From JBFHNV01 sp965365655 (GTDB lineage: Bacteria > Pseudomonadota > Gammaproteobacteria > HK1): a DNA stretch of 15,305 bases. Shown here in pieces: positions 1 through 7,186 of this stretch (its first letter is position 1; each line of letters begins with the position of its first letter). The DNA lies in the NCBI GenBank assembly GCA_965365655.1, contig CBDUCN010000102.1:1-15305 (forward strand). The letters run 5' to 3'. The position numbers were made by a program, and so were the translations under genes. The notes under the pieces were generated by a model, which had not been told where the DNA came from, did no database searches, and saw only the letters and a list, made by a program, of their open reading frames with translations.

Positions 1-380
1 GCGAGGTTCGCCGCGAGCAGCGCGACCACCATCCAGCCGCCGGCCGGGTTGTGGCCCAGGTAGTGGGTGGGGTGCGGCGTCAGCAGGCTCGCGAGGTAGC
101 GCGCCACCGTCGCGGGGCCGCGCACGAAGTCCGTGAAGCGCGCGTGGCGGGTGCCTACGAAGCCCCACACGACGCGGAACGCGACCAGCCCCAGCACGAC
201 GTAGCCCGCGATCTCGTGCACGTCGTCCCACTCCTCGCCGGAGATCCAGGCGACCGTGAACGCGGCCACCAGTGACCAGTGGAACACCCGCACCAGCGGA
301 TCCCATACCCGCACCTCGCCCGCCGTCGCGGTGTCCCCGGCCGGCGCGTGCTCGCCGGAGATGCTCTGACCGTGTTCCAT
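1..380 (-). CDS. Cytochrome b561 / b-type cytochrome membrane protein (3' end cut off)
   Basis: The gene reads leftward from an ATG at 380 and stays open for 126 codons to the window edge. Its start is supported by GGGAGA placed 7 nt upstream. After about 22 hydrophilic residues comes VRVWDPLVRVFHWSLVAAF, the usual opening of b561-type and Ni,Fe-hydrogenase-type cytochrome b subunits. It is followed by DDVHEIAGYVVLGLVAFRVV and then YLGHNPAGGW. His34 (in FHW), His55 (in DVHEIAGY) and His110 (in GHNP) sit where this family places haem b ligands; the remaining ligand and last helices would lie beyond the edge. The family is an inner-membrane electron carrier, often paired with a small c-type cytochrome, but the partner is not visible. 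It diverges from the SLC13 permease. Assignment to the family is firm; the electron partner is unknown. Confidence 0.85.
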   Translation of the reverse strand, partial: MEHGQSISGEHAPAGDTATAGEVRVWDPLVRVFHWSLVAAFTVAWISGEEWDDVHEIAGYVVLGLVAFRVVWGFVGTRHARFTDFVRGPATVARYLASLLTPHPTHYLGHNPAGGWMVVALLAANL

Positions 381-448
381 GGACGGATCTCCCGGGGCCT
401 CGGCCCATTTTCGATGCGCCGATCGTGCCGGCCGGGGCGCCGCGCGCA

Positions 449-462
449 TTGACGCCGGTCAA
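449..462. promoter_or_regulatory. Inverted repeat TTGAC-N4-GTCAA between divergent genes
   Basis: A perfect 5-bp inverted repeat (TTGAC at 449-453, GTCAA at 458-462) lies in the 210-bp gap between the cytochrome gene and the divergent SLC13 permease. Each arm also resembles a -35 box, one per strand, but no matching -10 lies at 16-18 bp on either side. It could be a regulator site; it is too short to be sure. Confidence 0.25.
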
Positions 463-515
463 GCGGCCCGCGCGGCGCGAAAGCCGCGGCGCGGAACGCC
501 CGGGGGCCCGGGCGG

Positions 516-521
516 TATGCT
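516..521 (+). promoter_or_regulatory. Candidate -10 box of the SLC13 permease promoter
   Basis: TATGCT matches the sigma-70 -10 consensus at four of six positions and is a rare AT-containing spot in this gap, 69 bp before the GTG start. No convincing -35 exists. Its upstream side is filled by a perfect inverted repeat (CGCCCGGG, 2-nt gap, CCCGGGCG; 497-514) that would overlap RNA polymerase and could serve as an operator. Confidence 0.3.
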
Positions 522-526
522 TCGGA

Positions 527-547
527 TGCCCGGCGGCTCGCCGGGCA
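527..547 (+). promoter_or_regulatory. Leader hairpin 1 of the SLC13 permease mRNA
   Basis: The arms TGCCCGGCG (527-535) and CGCCGGGCA (539-547) are perfectly complementary, giving a 9-bp stem with a GCT loop. If the -10 at 516-521 is real, this hairpin starts almost at the first transcribed base, where it could stabilise the mRNA or take part in leader control. Confidence 0.35.
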
Positions 548-563
548 AGTCCGTCCCGCCGCG

Positions 564-585
564 CGCAGGCCGCGCCTGCGAAAGG
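564..585 (+). promoter_or_regulatory. Leader hairpin 2 abutting the permease ribosome binding site
   Basis: CGCAGGC (564-570) and GCCTGCG (574-580) form a perfect 7-bp stem with a CGC loop. The stem ends exactly where the likely Shine-Dalgarno sequence AAAGG (581-585) begins, 5 nt before the GTG start at 591. This arrangement could affect ribosome access, but short GC stems are frequent in DNA of this composition. Confidence 0.35.
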
Positions 586-590
586 CCGCC

Positions 591-2366
591 GTGACCCTCG
601 ACCAGTCCCTCTGTCTCGCCGTGCTCGTCGTGTCCATCGCGCTCTTCGCGTGGGGACGCGTGCGCTACGACGTGGTCGCGGTGAGCATGCTGGTCGCGGC
701 CGTGCTGCTCGGCCTGGTCACGCCGCAGGACGCGTTCTCGGGCTTCTCGCACCCGGCGGTGATCACCGTCGCGGCGGTGCTGATCGTCTCGGCGGCGCTG
801 CGCGAGGCGGGACTGACGTCGCTGCTGGGCGACCGTCTCGAGCCGCTGGTGCGCCACCCGGTCGCGCACGTGGGCGTGCTCACGCTGCTCGCCGCCGTCG
901 CGTCGGCGTTCATGAACAACGTCGCGGCGCTGTCGCTGCTGCTGCCCGTCGCGCTGGCCACGGCCGCGCAGCAGGAGCGCCCGCCGGCGATGCTGCTGAT
1001 GCCGCTGTCGTTCGGCAGCCTGCTCGGCGGCATGTGCACGCTGATCGGCACGCCGCCGAACATCATCATCTCCGGCTACCGCGAGACCCTGACCGGCCAG
1101 GGCTTCGCCTTGTTCGACTTCGCGCCGGTCGGAGGCGCGGTGGCGGTCGCGGGGGTCGCGTTCATCGTGCTCGCGGGCTGGCGGCTGATCCCGGTTCGCG
1201 GGCGCGGGGACCCGTCACGCACCCTGTTCCAGATCGACGACTACGTCACCGAGGCGCGGGTTCTTCCGGGCAGCGCGCTGGCGGGCGTGAGCATCGAGCA
1301 GGCGCAGGGCATCGGTGCCGACGACGTGGACATCGTGGGCCTCGCGCGCGGCGACACGCGTGCGATGGCGACCGCGCCGCAGCGCCGTATCGCGGAAGGC
1401 GACGTGGTCGTGCTCACCGGCGACGCGCCGTCGGTGCAGGCCTTCGCGGACCGCTGCGGCCTGTCGCTGCTGAGCCCGGGCTCGGAGGCGTTCTACGACC
1501 TGCGCGCGGGCGATCTCGCGCTGCTCGAGGGCGTGGTGATGCCGGACTCCGTCCTCGCACGGCGCTCCATCGCCGCGGTGCGCCAGCACGCCGGCAACGC
1601 GGTGGCGCTGGTCGCGATGGCCCGCCGTGATCGCCCGGCGGGCTTTCGCCTGCGCACGGCGCGCTTCCAGGTCGGTGACGTGCTGCTGCTGCAGGGCCCC
1701 GCCGACGCGATGGAGCCCATCGCGCGCAACCTCGGACTGCTGCCGCTGTCCGAGCGGCTGCGCTTCGCGCCCCGCGGCCGTCGCCCGTTCGTGATGCTGT
1801 CGATCTTCGGCGCCGGCATCCTCGCCGCCGCCCAGGGCTGGCTGCCGCTCACGGTTGCGCTGCTGATCGTGGTCCTGGGCTGCATGGCGGTGGGCGGCCT
1901 GCGCGCGCGCAACCTGTACCGCGAGGTGGAGTGGCCGGTGATCGTGCTGCTCGGCGCGTTCTTCCCGGTGGGCGAGGCGCTGACGGCGACCGGCACCACG
2001 GGCCTCATCGCGTCCGCCATCGACGGCGTCGCGCACGGCGCGCCGCTGTTCGTGCTGCTGGGAGTGCTCATCGCGCTCACGATGATGCTCACCGACCTGC
2101 TGAACAACGCGACCACCGCGCTGATCATGGCGCCGGTCGCGGTCGGCATCGCCGAGCGCATGGACCTCGCCGTCGATCCGTTCCTGATGGCGGTGGCCAT
2201 CGGCGCGTCGTCGGCGTTCCTGACCCCGATCGGCCACCAGTCCAACACCCTGGTCATGGGCCCGGGCGGCTACCGCTTCTCCGACTACTGGCGCATGGGC
2301 CTGCCGCTGCAGGCGCTGATCGTGGTCGTCTCGGTGCCCGTGATCCTCGCGGTGTGGCCGCCGTGA
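591..2366 (+). CDS. SLC13-family permease with two central TrkA-C (RCK_C) domains
   Basis: This 591-residue inner-membrane protein has the split build of the SLC13/DASS anion-symporter relatives. The N-terminal membrane half (about residues 5-200) contains FMNNVAALSLLLPVA and the ligand-loop motif LIGTPPNIII (151-160). Two TrkA-C-like cytoplasmic domains follow (about 217-295 and 308-385), each ending in a GDVVVL or GDVLLL strand. The second membrane half (about 398-590) contains LLNNATTALIMAPVA and the partner motif TPIGHQSNTLVMGPGGY, with the SNT signature at 551-553. The paired Asn/Thr loops bind the anion and cation in solved family members. TrkA-C domains usually sense a small ligand. 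The substrate cannot be read from sequence; sulfate and dicarboxylates are known options in the family. The start is GTG with AAAGG 5 nt upstream. It stands alone and converges on the RND pump. Confidence 0.9.
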   Translation: MTLDQSLCLAVLVVSIALFAWGRVRYDVVAVSMLVAAVLLGLVTPQDAFSGFSHPAVITVAAVLIVSAALREAGLTSLLGDRLEPLVRHPVAHVGVLTLLAAVASAFMNNVAALSLLLPVALATAAQQERPPAMLLMPLSFGSLLGGMCTLIGTPPNIIISGYRETLTGQGFALFDFAPVGGAVAVAGVAFIVLAGWRLIPVRGRGDPSRTLFQIDDYVTEARVLPGSALAGVSIEQAQGIGADDVDIVGLARGDTRAMATAPQRRIAEGDVVVLTGDAPSVQAFADRCGLSLLSPGSEAFYDLRAGDLALLEGVVMPDSVLARRSIAAVRQHAGNAVALVAMARRDRPAGFRLRTARFQVGDVLLLQGPADAMEPIARNLGLLPLSERLRFAPRGRRPFVMLSIFGAGILAAAQGWLPLTVALLIVVLGCMAVGGLRARNLYREVEWPVIVLLGAFFPVGEALTATGTTGLIASAIDGVAHGAPLFVLLGVLIALTMMLTDLLNNATTALIMAPVAVGIAERMDLAVDPFLMAVAIGASSAFLTPIGHQSNTLVMGPGGYRFSDYWRMGLPLQALIVVVSVPVILAVWPP

Positions 2367-2385
2367 GCGCGCGTGTCCCGCGCGC
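2367..2385. terminator. Hairpin between convergent permease and RND genes
   Basis: GCGCGCG (2367-2373) and CGCGCGC (2379-2385) form a perfect 7-bp stem with a TGTCC loop, starting on the base after the permease stop codon in the 37-bp gap between two converging genes. There is no U-run, so intrinsic termination is possible but unproven. Confidence 0.35.
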
Positions 2386-2403
2386 GTCCGCCGCGCCGGC
2401 GCG

Positions 2404-5400
2404 TCAGCCCGCGGCCGGTGCGTCGCGAGGCTGCGCGTCCGCGCCGGCGTCCTCGCGCGCGGCGCGCGTGAGCCCGAGGTCGTGCAGGATCGCGAACAGG
2501 CACGGCACGACCAGCAGCACCAGCACGGTGCTCGCGAGCAGGCCGAACGCGATGGACGTGACCAGCGGCACGAGCACCTGCGCCTGCACGCTGCGCTCGG
2601 CGAGCAGCGGCAGCAGCCCGGCGATGGTGGTCAGCGACGTGAGCAGCACGGCGCGGAAGCGCTCGCGGCTCGCGCGCCGCGCGGCGTCCTCCACCTCCAC
2701 GCCCGCGTCCAGGTGCCGCTTCAGGAAGGCCACGAGCAGGATCGAGTCGTTGACCACGATGCCGGCCAGCGACACGAAGCCCATGACGCTGGGCATGGAC
2801 AGGTCCAGGCCCATCAGCAGGTGCCCGCCGACCACGCCCACCGCGGCCAGCGGGATCGCCGACATCACCGCGAGCGGCTCCAGGTAGCTGCGGAACTGCA
2901 GCGACAGCAGCACGAAGATCCCGACCAGGCCGACCAGGAGGCCGCGGCGCATCGAGTCCCCGGTCTCGCCCGCCGACGCGGACTGGCCCTCGAACACCAC
3001 GCGCACGTCGGGGAACGCGTCCGCGAGGCGCGGCAGCAGCTGCGCGCGGGTGTCCGCCAGCACCTGCACGGCGTTCGCGCGGCGCGGGTCTACGTCGCCC
3101 TGCACGCTGACGCTGCGCCGCCCGTCCACCCGGGTGATGCGCGCGTAGCCGCGGCTCTCGCGGATATCGACCACCGCGTCCAGCGGCACCAGCGCGCCGG
3201 ACGGCGCGATCAGCCGGAACGCGGCGAGGTCGTCGCGCCCGTCGCGGTCCGCGGCCGCGAGGCGCACCTCGACCTCGTAGGGCTCCGCGCCCACCTGCAC
3301 CTCGCTCGCGACGCGGCCCTGGAACGCCGCGCGCAGCTGGTCGGCGACGCTGCGCGCGTCCAGCCCGAGACCCAGCGCCTCCTCGCGCAGCGTGAGGCCC
3401 AGCTCCGGCTTGCCGGGGCGCAGGCCATGGCTCACGTTGACCACGCCGCGGTAGCCGGTCAGCCACTGCGTCACCATCGCCGCCGCGGCGCCCACGCGCT
3501 CCAGGTCCTCGCCTTCCAGGCGCAGGTCGATGTCGCGCCCGCCGGGGCCGATCGCGGGCTGCCGGTACGCCAGCGCCACCACGTCCGGCACGTCCCCGAC
3601 GGCGCGCCGCCAGTGCGCGGTGAGCTCGTCGGTGGACGCGCGCCGGACCTCGGTGGAGCGCAGATCCGCCTTCACGGTCGCGACGTGGGCGCCGCTCTCG
3701 CCGGCGTCGCGGTTCACGCCGAAGTACACGGCCACGTTGCGCACCAGCCCCTCGCCGCCCGGCTCGCGCGGCGCGAGCGCGCGGTCGGCCTCGGCCAGCG
3801 CCGCGCTCACCCGCGCCACCACCGCCTCGGTGCGCGCGCGCGGCGTGCCCTGCGGCAGGGTGATGCGGGCCTCGACGATGTCGCCCTCGATGTCGGGGAA
3901 GGCCTGGAACCCGAGCACCCCCGCGGCGACGATGCCGACCGAGAGCACCAGCAGCCCCGCCACCGCGCCGGCGAACAGGTAGCGCCGGCGGATCACGGCG
4001 TCCACGGCGCGGCCCACGACCCGCTCGCGAAAGCGATCCAGGCCCGCGTCGAAGCGCCGGCGCAGCGCGGCCTGCGGGCGCCCGCGCGCGGCGAGCGCGT
4101 GGCCCAGGTGGTTCGGCAGGATCCACAGCGCCTCGACCAGGCTCACCGCGAGCACCGCGATCAGCACCACCGGCATCACGCGCAGCACCTGCCCGATCTC
4201 GCCGGACAGGAACGCGAGCGGCGCGAACACCGCGACCGTGGTCAGGAACGACGACACGACGCCCGGCAGCACCTCGCGCGTGCCCTCGACGGCGGCCTCG
4301 AGCGGCGACGCGCCGCGCTGGCGACGGCTGGCCACGTTCTCCGCGATCACGATCGCGTCGTCCATCATCAGGCCCAGCGCGATGAGCAGCGCGACCATCG
4401 AGATCATGTTGATCGAGTAGCCGAGCATCGCCATCGCGAACAGGCCGCCCAGGAACGACACCGGCAGGCCCATCGTGACCCAGAACGCGAGCCGTAGCTG
4501 GAAGAACAGCCACATCGTCAGGAACACCAGCACCAGCCCCTGCCAGCCGTTGTGGACCAGCATGCTCAGGCGGTCCAGCACCACGCTCGCGACGTCGTCG
4601 GTGAGGCGGAACTCGACGCCCGGCGGCGCGCGGGCGCGCTCGCGCTCGACGAAGGCCTGCACCTCGCGCAGCACCTCGACGGCGTCCTGGCGCCCGGTCT
4701 TCTCGACCTTCAGCACCGCCGCGCGGCGGCCGTTGAACAGCACCCTGTCGTCGTCGGTCTCGAAGCGGTCGCGCACCGTCGCGATGTCGCCGAGGCGGAT
4801 CACGCCGCCGCGCTCGCCGCCGATCACGACCAGGCTCTCGAGCGCCTGCACGGTGGTGCGCTCGTCGTCGAAGCGCAGCAGCAGCTCGCGCGCGCCGGTC
4901 TCCAGCGTGCCGGCGGGCAGGCTCACGCTCTGGCGCGCGACCGCGCTCGCGACGTCGTTCACGCCGAGGTCGAACTGATGCAGCAGCGCGAGCGGCACCT
5001 CGACGCGGAGCTGGTGATCGGAGAAGCCCGACACCGCGACCTGCGACACGCCGGGCAGGCTTTGCAGCCGGGTCTTCAGCGACTCCGCGTAGAGCTTGAG
5101 GTCCGGCACCGACATCGGGCCGGTGATCGCGAGCGACACCACCGGGTCGTTGCGCCCGAGCTCCTCCACCACCGGGCGCTCGACCTGCTCGGGAAAGCTG
5201 TCGATCGCGTCCACGTCGTTCTTGACGTCGTCGAGGAATCGCCCGAAGTCACCGTCGTCGGTCATCCTGGCGACCAGCGTCGCGCGCCCCTCGGCGGCCT
5301 CGCAGGTGAGCTCGCGCAGCCCCGTGAGCCCGTCCAGCGCGTCCTCCAGGCGCAGGCACAGCGCCTGCTCCACCTCGGCGCTCGCGGCGCCGGGGTACGG

Positions 5401-5541
5401 CACGGTGACCTGCACCTCGCGGGGCGCGAACTCCGGCAGCGTCTCGCGCGTGAGGCCCGGCAGCGCCGCGGCGCCGATCACCAGCAGCGAGATCATCAGC
5501 AGGTTGGCTGCCGTCGGGTGTCGTGCGAACCAGCGGACCAT
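2404..5541 (-). CDS. RND-family efflux transporter, inner-membrane permease subunit
   Basis: At 1045 residues this has the full AcrB/HAE-type length. A first membrane helix at about 10-30 is followed by a large periplasmic region (about 35-325), helices at about 330-480, a second helix and periplasmic region (about 520-865), and a C-terminal helix bundle to about 1020. The proton-relay helix carries GLMMDDAIVIAEN with the Asp pair D394-D395. The partner helix reads SLAGIVVNDSILLVAFLK, where the Lys of AcrB TM10 is replaced by Asn931 followed by Asp932. The pump would export hydrophobic or amphipathic compounds using the proton gradient; the substrate is unknown. It starts 13 nt after the stop of the adaptor gene, so the two form an operon. 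No outer-membrane channel gene is present here, so it presumably uses one encoded elsewhere. The C-terminal 25 residues are polar and probably disordered. Confidence 0.92.
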   Translation of the reverse strand: MVRWFARHPTAANLLMISLLVIGAAALPGLTRETLPEFAPREVQVTVPYPGAASAEVEQALCLRLEDALDGLTGLRELTCEAAEGRATLVARMTDDGDFGRFLDDVKNDVDAIDSFPEQVERPVVEELGRNDPVVSLAITGPMSVPDLKLYAESLKTRLQSLPGVSQVAVSGFSDHQLRVEVPLALLHQFDLGVNDVASAVARQSVSLPAGTLETGARELLLRFDDERTTVQALESLVVIGGERGGVIRLGDIATVRDRFETDDDRVLFNGRRAAVLKVEKTGRQDAVEVLREVQAFVERERARAPPGVEFRLTDDVASVVLDRLSMLVHNGWQGLVLVFLTMWLFFQLRLAFWVTMGLPVSFLGGLFAMAMLGYSINMISMVALLIALGLMMDDAIVIAENVASRRQRGASPLEAAVEGTREVLPGVVSSFLTTVAVFAPLAFLSGEIGQVLRVMPVVLIAVLAVSLVEALWILPNHLGHALAARGRPQAALRRRFDAGLDRFRERVVGRAVDAVIRRRYLFAGAVAGLLVLSVGIVAAGVLGFQAFPDIEGDIVEARITLPQGTPRARTEAVVARVSAALAEADRALAPREPGGEGLVRNVAVYFGVNRDAGESGAHVATVKADLRSTEVRRASTDELTAHWRRAVGDVPDVVALAYRQPAIGPGGRDIDLRLEGEDLERVGAAAAMVTQWLTGYRGVVNVSHGLRPGKPELGLTLREEALGLGLDARSVADQLRAAFQGRVASEVQVGAEPYEVEVRLAAADRDGRDDLAAFRLIAPSGALVPLDAVVDIRESRGYARITRVDGRRSVSVQGDVDPRRANAVQVLADTRAQLLPRLADAFPDVRVVFEGQSASAGETGDSMRRGLLVGLVGIFVLLSLQFRSYLEPLAVMSAIPLAAVGVVGGHLLMGLDLSMPSVMGFVSLAGIVVNDSILLVAFLKRHLDAGVEVEDAARRASRERFRAVLLTSLTTIAGLLPLLAERSVQAQVLVPLVTSIAFGLLASTVLVLLVVPCLFAILHDLGLTRAAREDAGADAQPRDAPAAG

Positions 5542-5554
5542 CGCGGTGCGCGGC

Positions 5555-6913
5555 TCAGCGCGCGGGGGACGCGGGGCGCGCGGCGGCGTCGCGCAGCGCC
5601 TGCGCCGCGCCGGGGTCGGGCTGCGGCGCGAGCAGCATGCCGTCGATCGCGGGCGCGAGGTCGCTGAGCACGAGCCTGTCGCCCGCCGCGAGGCCGGACG
5701 CGAGCACCGTGAAGCCCGGCTGCGCGAGGGCGACCTCGACGGGCCGCCGGCGCAGCCGGTCCTGCGCGTCGGCCACCCACACGGCGCCGTCGCGCACGCT
5801 GCCGGCGGGCACGGCGATCGCGCCGGGCAGGGTCGCGCCGTACACCACGACCCGCGCGAACATGCCGCGCACCAGCGGCGGGCGCTCGCCGGGCCGCGCC
5901 CGGCGGTAGGGCTCGTCCACGGCCACGATGATGCCGACGGTGCGCGTCTTCGGGTCCACCTCGGCGGCGAAGCGCTCCACCGTCGCGTCCCACTGCACGC
6001 TCAGCCCGGCCGGCTCCACCCGCGCGCTGAGACCGATGCGCCCGAGCAGCCCGGGGTCGGTGGGGTCGAACACCGCGCCGGGAGGCAGCGCGACCAGCCC
6101 GCGCACGTGGCCCAGCGGGATCTGCGCGGCGACCTCCGCGCGCTCGATGCCGTCGGCCGCGACCAGCAGCTCGCCCTCGCGCACGTACTGGTTCGCGACC
6201 GCGTTGGCCTCGGCGATGCGCGCGTCCATCGGCAGCGTGAGGCGGGTGTGCTCCACGTCGAGGCGCGCGGTGTCCAGCTCCGCGCGCTGGCGCAGAAGCT
6301 GTGCCTCGAGCGCCGCGCGCTGCGCCGGCAACACGTTGAGCGCATTGCGCTGCTGCTGCACGCTCTGGCGCTGGGCGAGGGTCGCGCGGCGCTGCCCGTC
6401 CACCTGCGAGCGCGACACGCTGCCGCTCGCGAACAGCGACTCGAGACGCTCGAGCTCCGCCTCGCTGGCCTCCAGCGACGCCTCCTCGATGGCCAGCGAG
6501 CGCCGCGTGTTCTCCTCGCTCGCGGCGCTCTCGGCGATGCTGGCCTCGGTGACGCGCATGTCGGCCTCGATGCGGGCCACCGCGAGGCGGTAGCTGCTGG
6601 GGTCGATGCGCAGCAGCGTCTCGCCGGCCGCGAGCAGCGCGCCGGCCTCGAGGCGCGGGTGGCGCTCGACGACGCGCCCGCGCACCTCGGCCACGCCCTG
6701 CCACGTGGTGGCCGGCTGCACCTCGCCGAAGCCCACCGCGCGCGGCGTCACGTCCAGCGGCGCGATCTCGAGCACGCGCACCGCGTGCGGGCGCTCCCCG
6801 TCGCGGGCACGCTCGGGCGGCGCGCGGGCCGCGAGCAGGGCGGCGACGATCGCGGCGGCGATCGCGACCGGGAGCGCGAACATCGCCATACGTCCGACCA
6901 GCGCGGAACGCAT
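5555..6913 (-). CDS. RND efflux periplasmic adaptor (membrane fusion protein, HlyD/AcrA type)
   Basis: This is a 452-residue adaptor bridging the inner-membrane pump and an outer-membrane channel. Residues 9-29 form one N-terminal hydrophobic anchor with no lipobox, so it is membrane-anchored rather than lipidated. A split lipoyl domain follows: its first half (about 72-105) contains VRGRVVERHPRLEAGALLAAG and its second half follows the coiled coil. A long Ala/Glu/Arg-rich coiled-coil hairpin spans about 112-225. Beta-barrel and membrane-proximal regions occupy about 255-430, with VDPKTRTVGIIV and PPLVRGMFARVVV typical of these adaptors. I chose the ATG at 6913, which is followed at once by the anchor helix and preceded by AGAGG 10 nt away. 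The open frame continues 74 codons further upstream, but that part is Arg/Gly-rich and unlike protein. The gene is first in the leftward efflux operon and diverges from dgcN. Confidence 0.88.
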   Translation of the reverse strand: MRSALVGRMAMFALPVAIAAAIVAALLAARAPPERARDGERPHAVRVLEIAPLDVTPRAVGFGEVQPATTWQGVAEVRGRVVERHPRLEAGALLAAGETLLRIDPSSYRLAVARIEADMRVTEASIAESAASEENTRRSLAIEEASLEASEAELERLESLFASGSVSRSQVDGQRRATLAQRQSVQQQRNALNVLPAQRAALEAQLLRQRAELDTARLDVEHTRLTLPMDARIAEANAVANQYVREGELLVAADGIERAEVAAQIPLGHVRGLVALPPGAVFDPTDPGLLGRIGLSARVEPAGLSVQWDATVERFAAEVDPKTRTVGIIVAVDEPYRRARPGERPPLVRGMFARVVVYGATLPGAIAVPAGSVRDGAVWVADAQDRLRRRPVEVALAQPGFTVLASGLAAGDRLVLSDLAPAIDGMLLAPQPDPGAAQALRDAAARPASPAR

Positions 6914-7021
6914 CGGTAGCCCGCCTCTGCACCCGTGACAGCGGGCACTCTCGGGGCGCGGCCGCGGGGCGTCAAGGCGGGCGGGCCCGGCGCGCTGTCC
7001 GTCGCGGCGCATGCGGAGGTC

Positions 7022-7069
7022 GCCGTCGGCGGCCGCGGCACAGCCTCCGCGCGTGCGGCCGCCGGCGGC
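7022..7069. repeat. Large imperfect inverted repeat in the RND/dgcN divergent gap
   Basis: Bases 7022-7036 pair with 7055-7069 at 14 of 15 positions (the exception is a T/G pair), enclosing 18 nt. The inner ten bases, CGGCGGCCGC and GCGGCCGCCG, are perfect complements. It lies near the middle of the 273-bp non-coding gap between the adaptor gene and dgcN. It could be a shared operator or an RNA hairpin; nothing else is recognisable in the gap apart from a possible -10 for dgcN. Confidence 0.4.
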
Positions 7070-7140
7070 ACGCTTGCGGCACGGTCCTGTCGCGCGCGGC
7101 CGCTGCCGCGCCCGTCCCCCCCGGTCTCGCCGCACCGGGG

Positions 7141-7146
7141 TACGCT
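7141..7146 (+). promoter_or_regulatory. Candidate -10 box of the dgcN promoter
   Basis: TACGCT lies 40 bp before the dgcN ATG, which would give a leader of about 30 nt. It resembles TATGCT found before two other rightward genes of this window. No good -35 is visible, so this is only a candidate. Confidence 0.3.
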
Positions 7147-7186
7147 AGGCGCCGGTTGACCGCCCGTGCCCGAACGGAGACCCGCG

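Noticed and set aside
272..1630. Long forward open frame of 452 codons overlapping the SLC13 permease
   Set aside because: It is Arg/Ala/Gly-rich with no domain and is the out-of-frame shadow of the permease, as expected in high-GC DNA.
2482..4497. 671-codon open frame antisense to the RND permease
   Set aside because: Its Gln/His/Arg-rich composition is typical of antisense frames of GC-rich genes, while the minus-strand frame is a complete RND pump with its motifs.
6914..7135. 74-codon N-terminal extension of the adaptor gene
   Set aside because: It would put an Arg/Gly-rich tract before the membrane anchor. The ATG at 6913 has a ribosome binding site and the usual layout.
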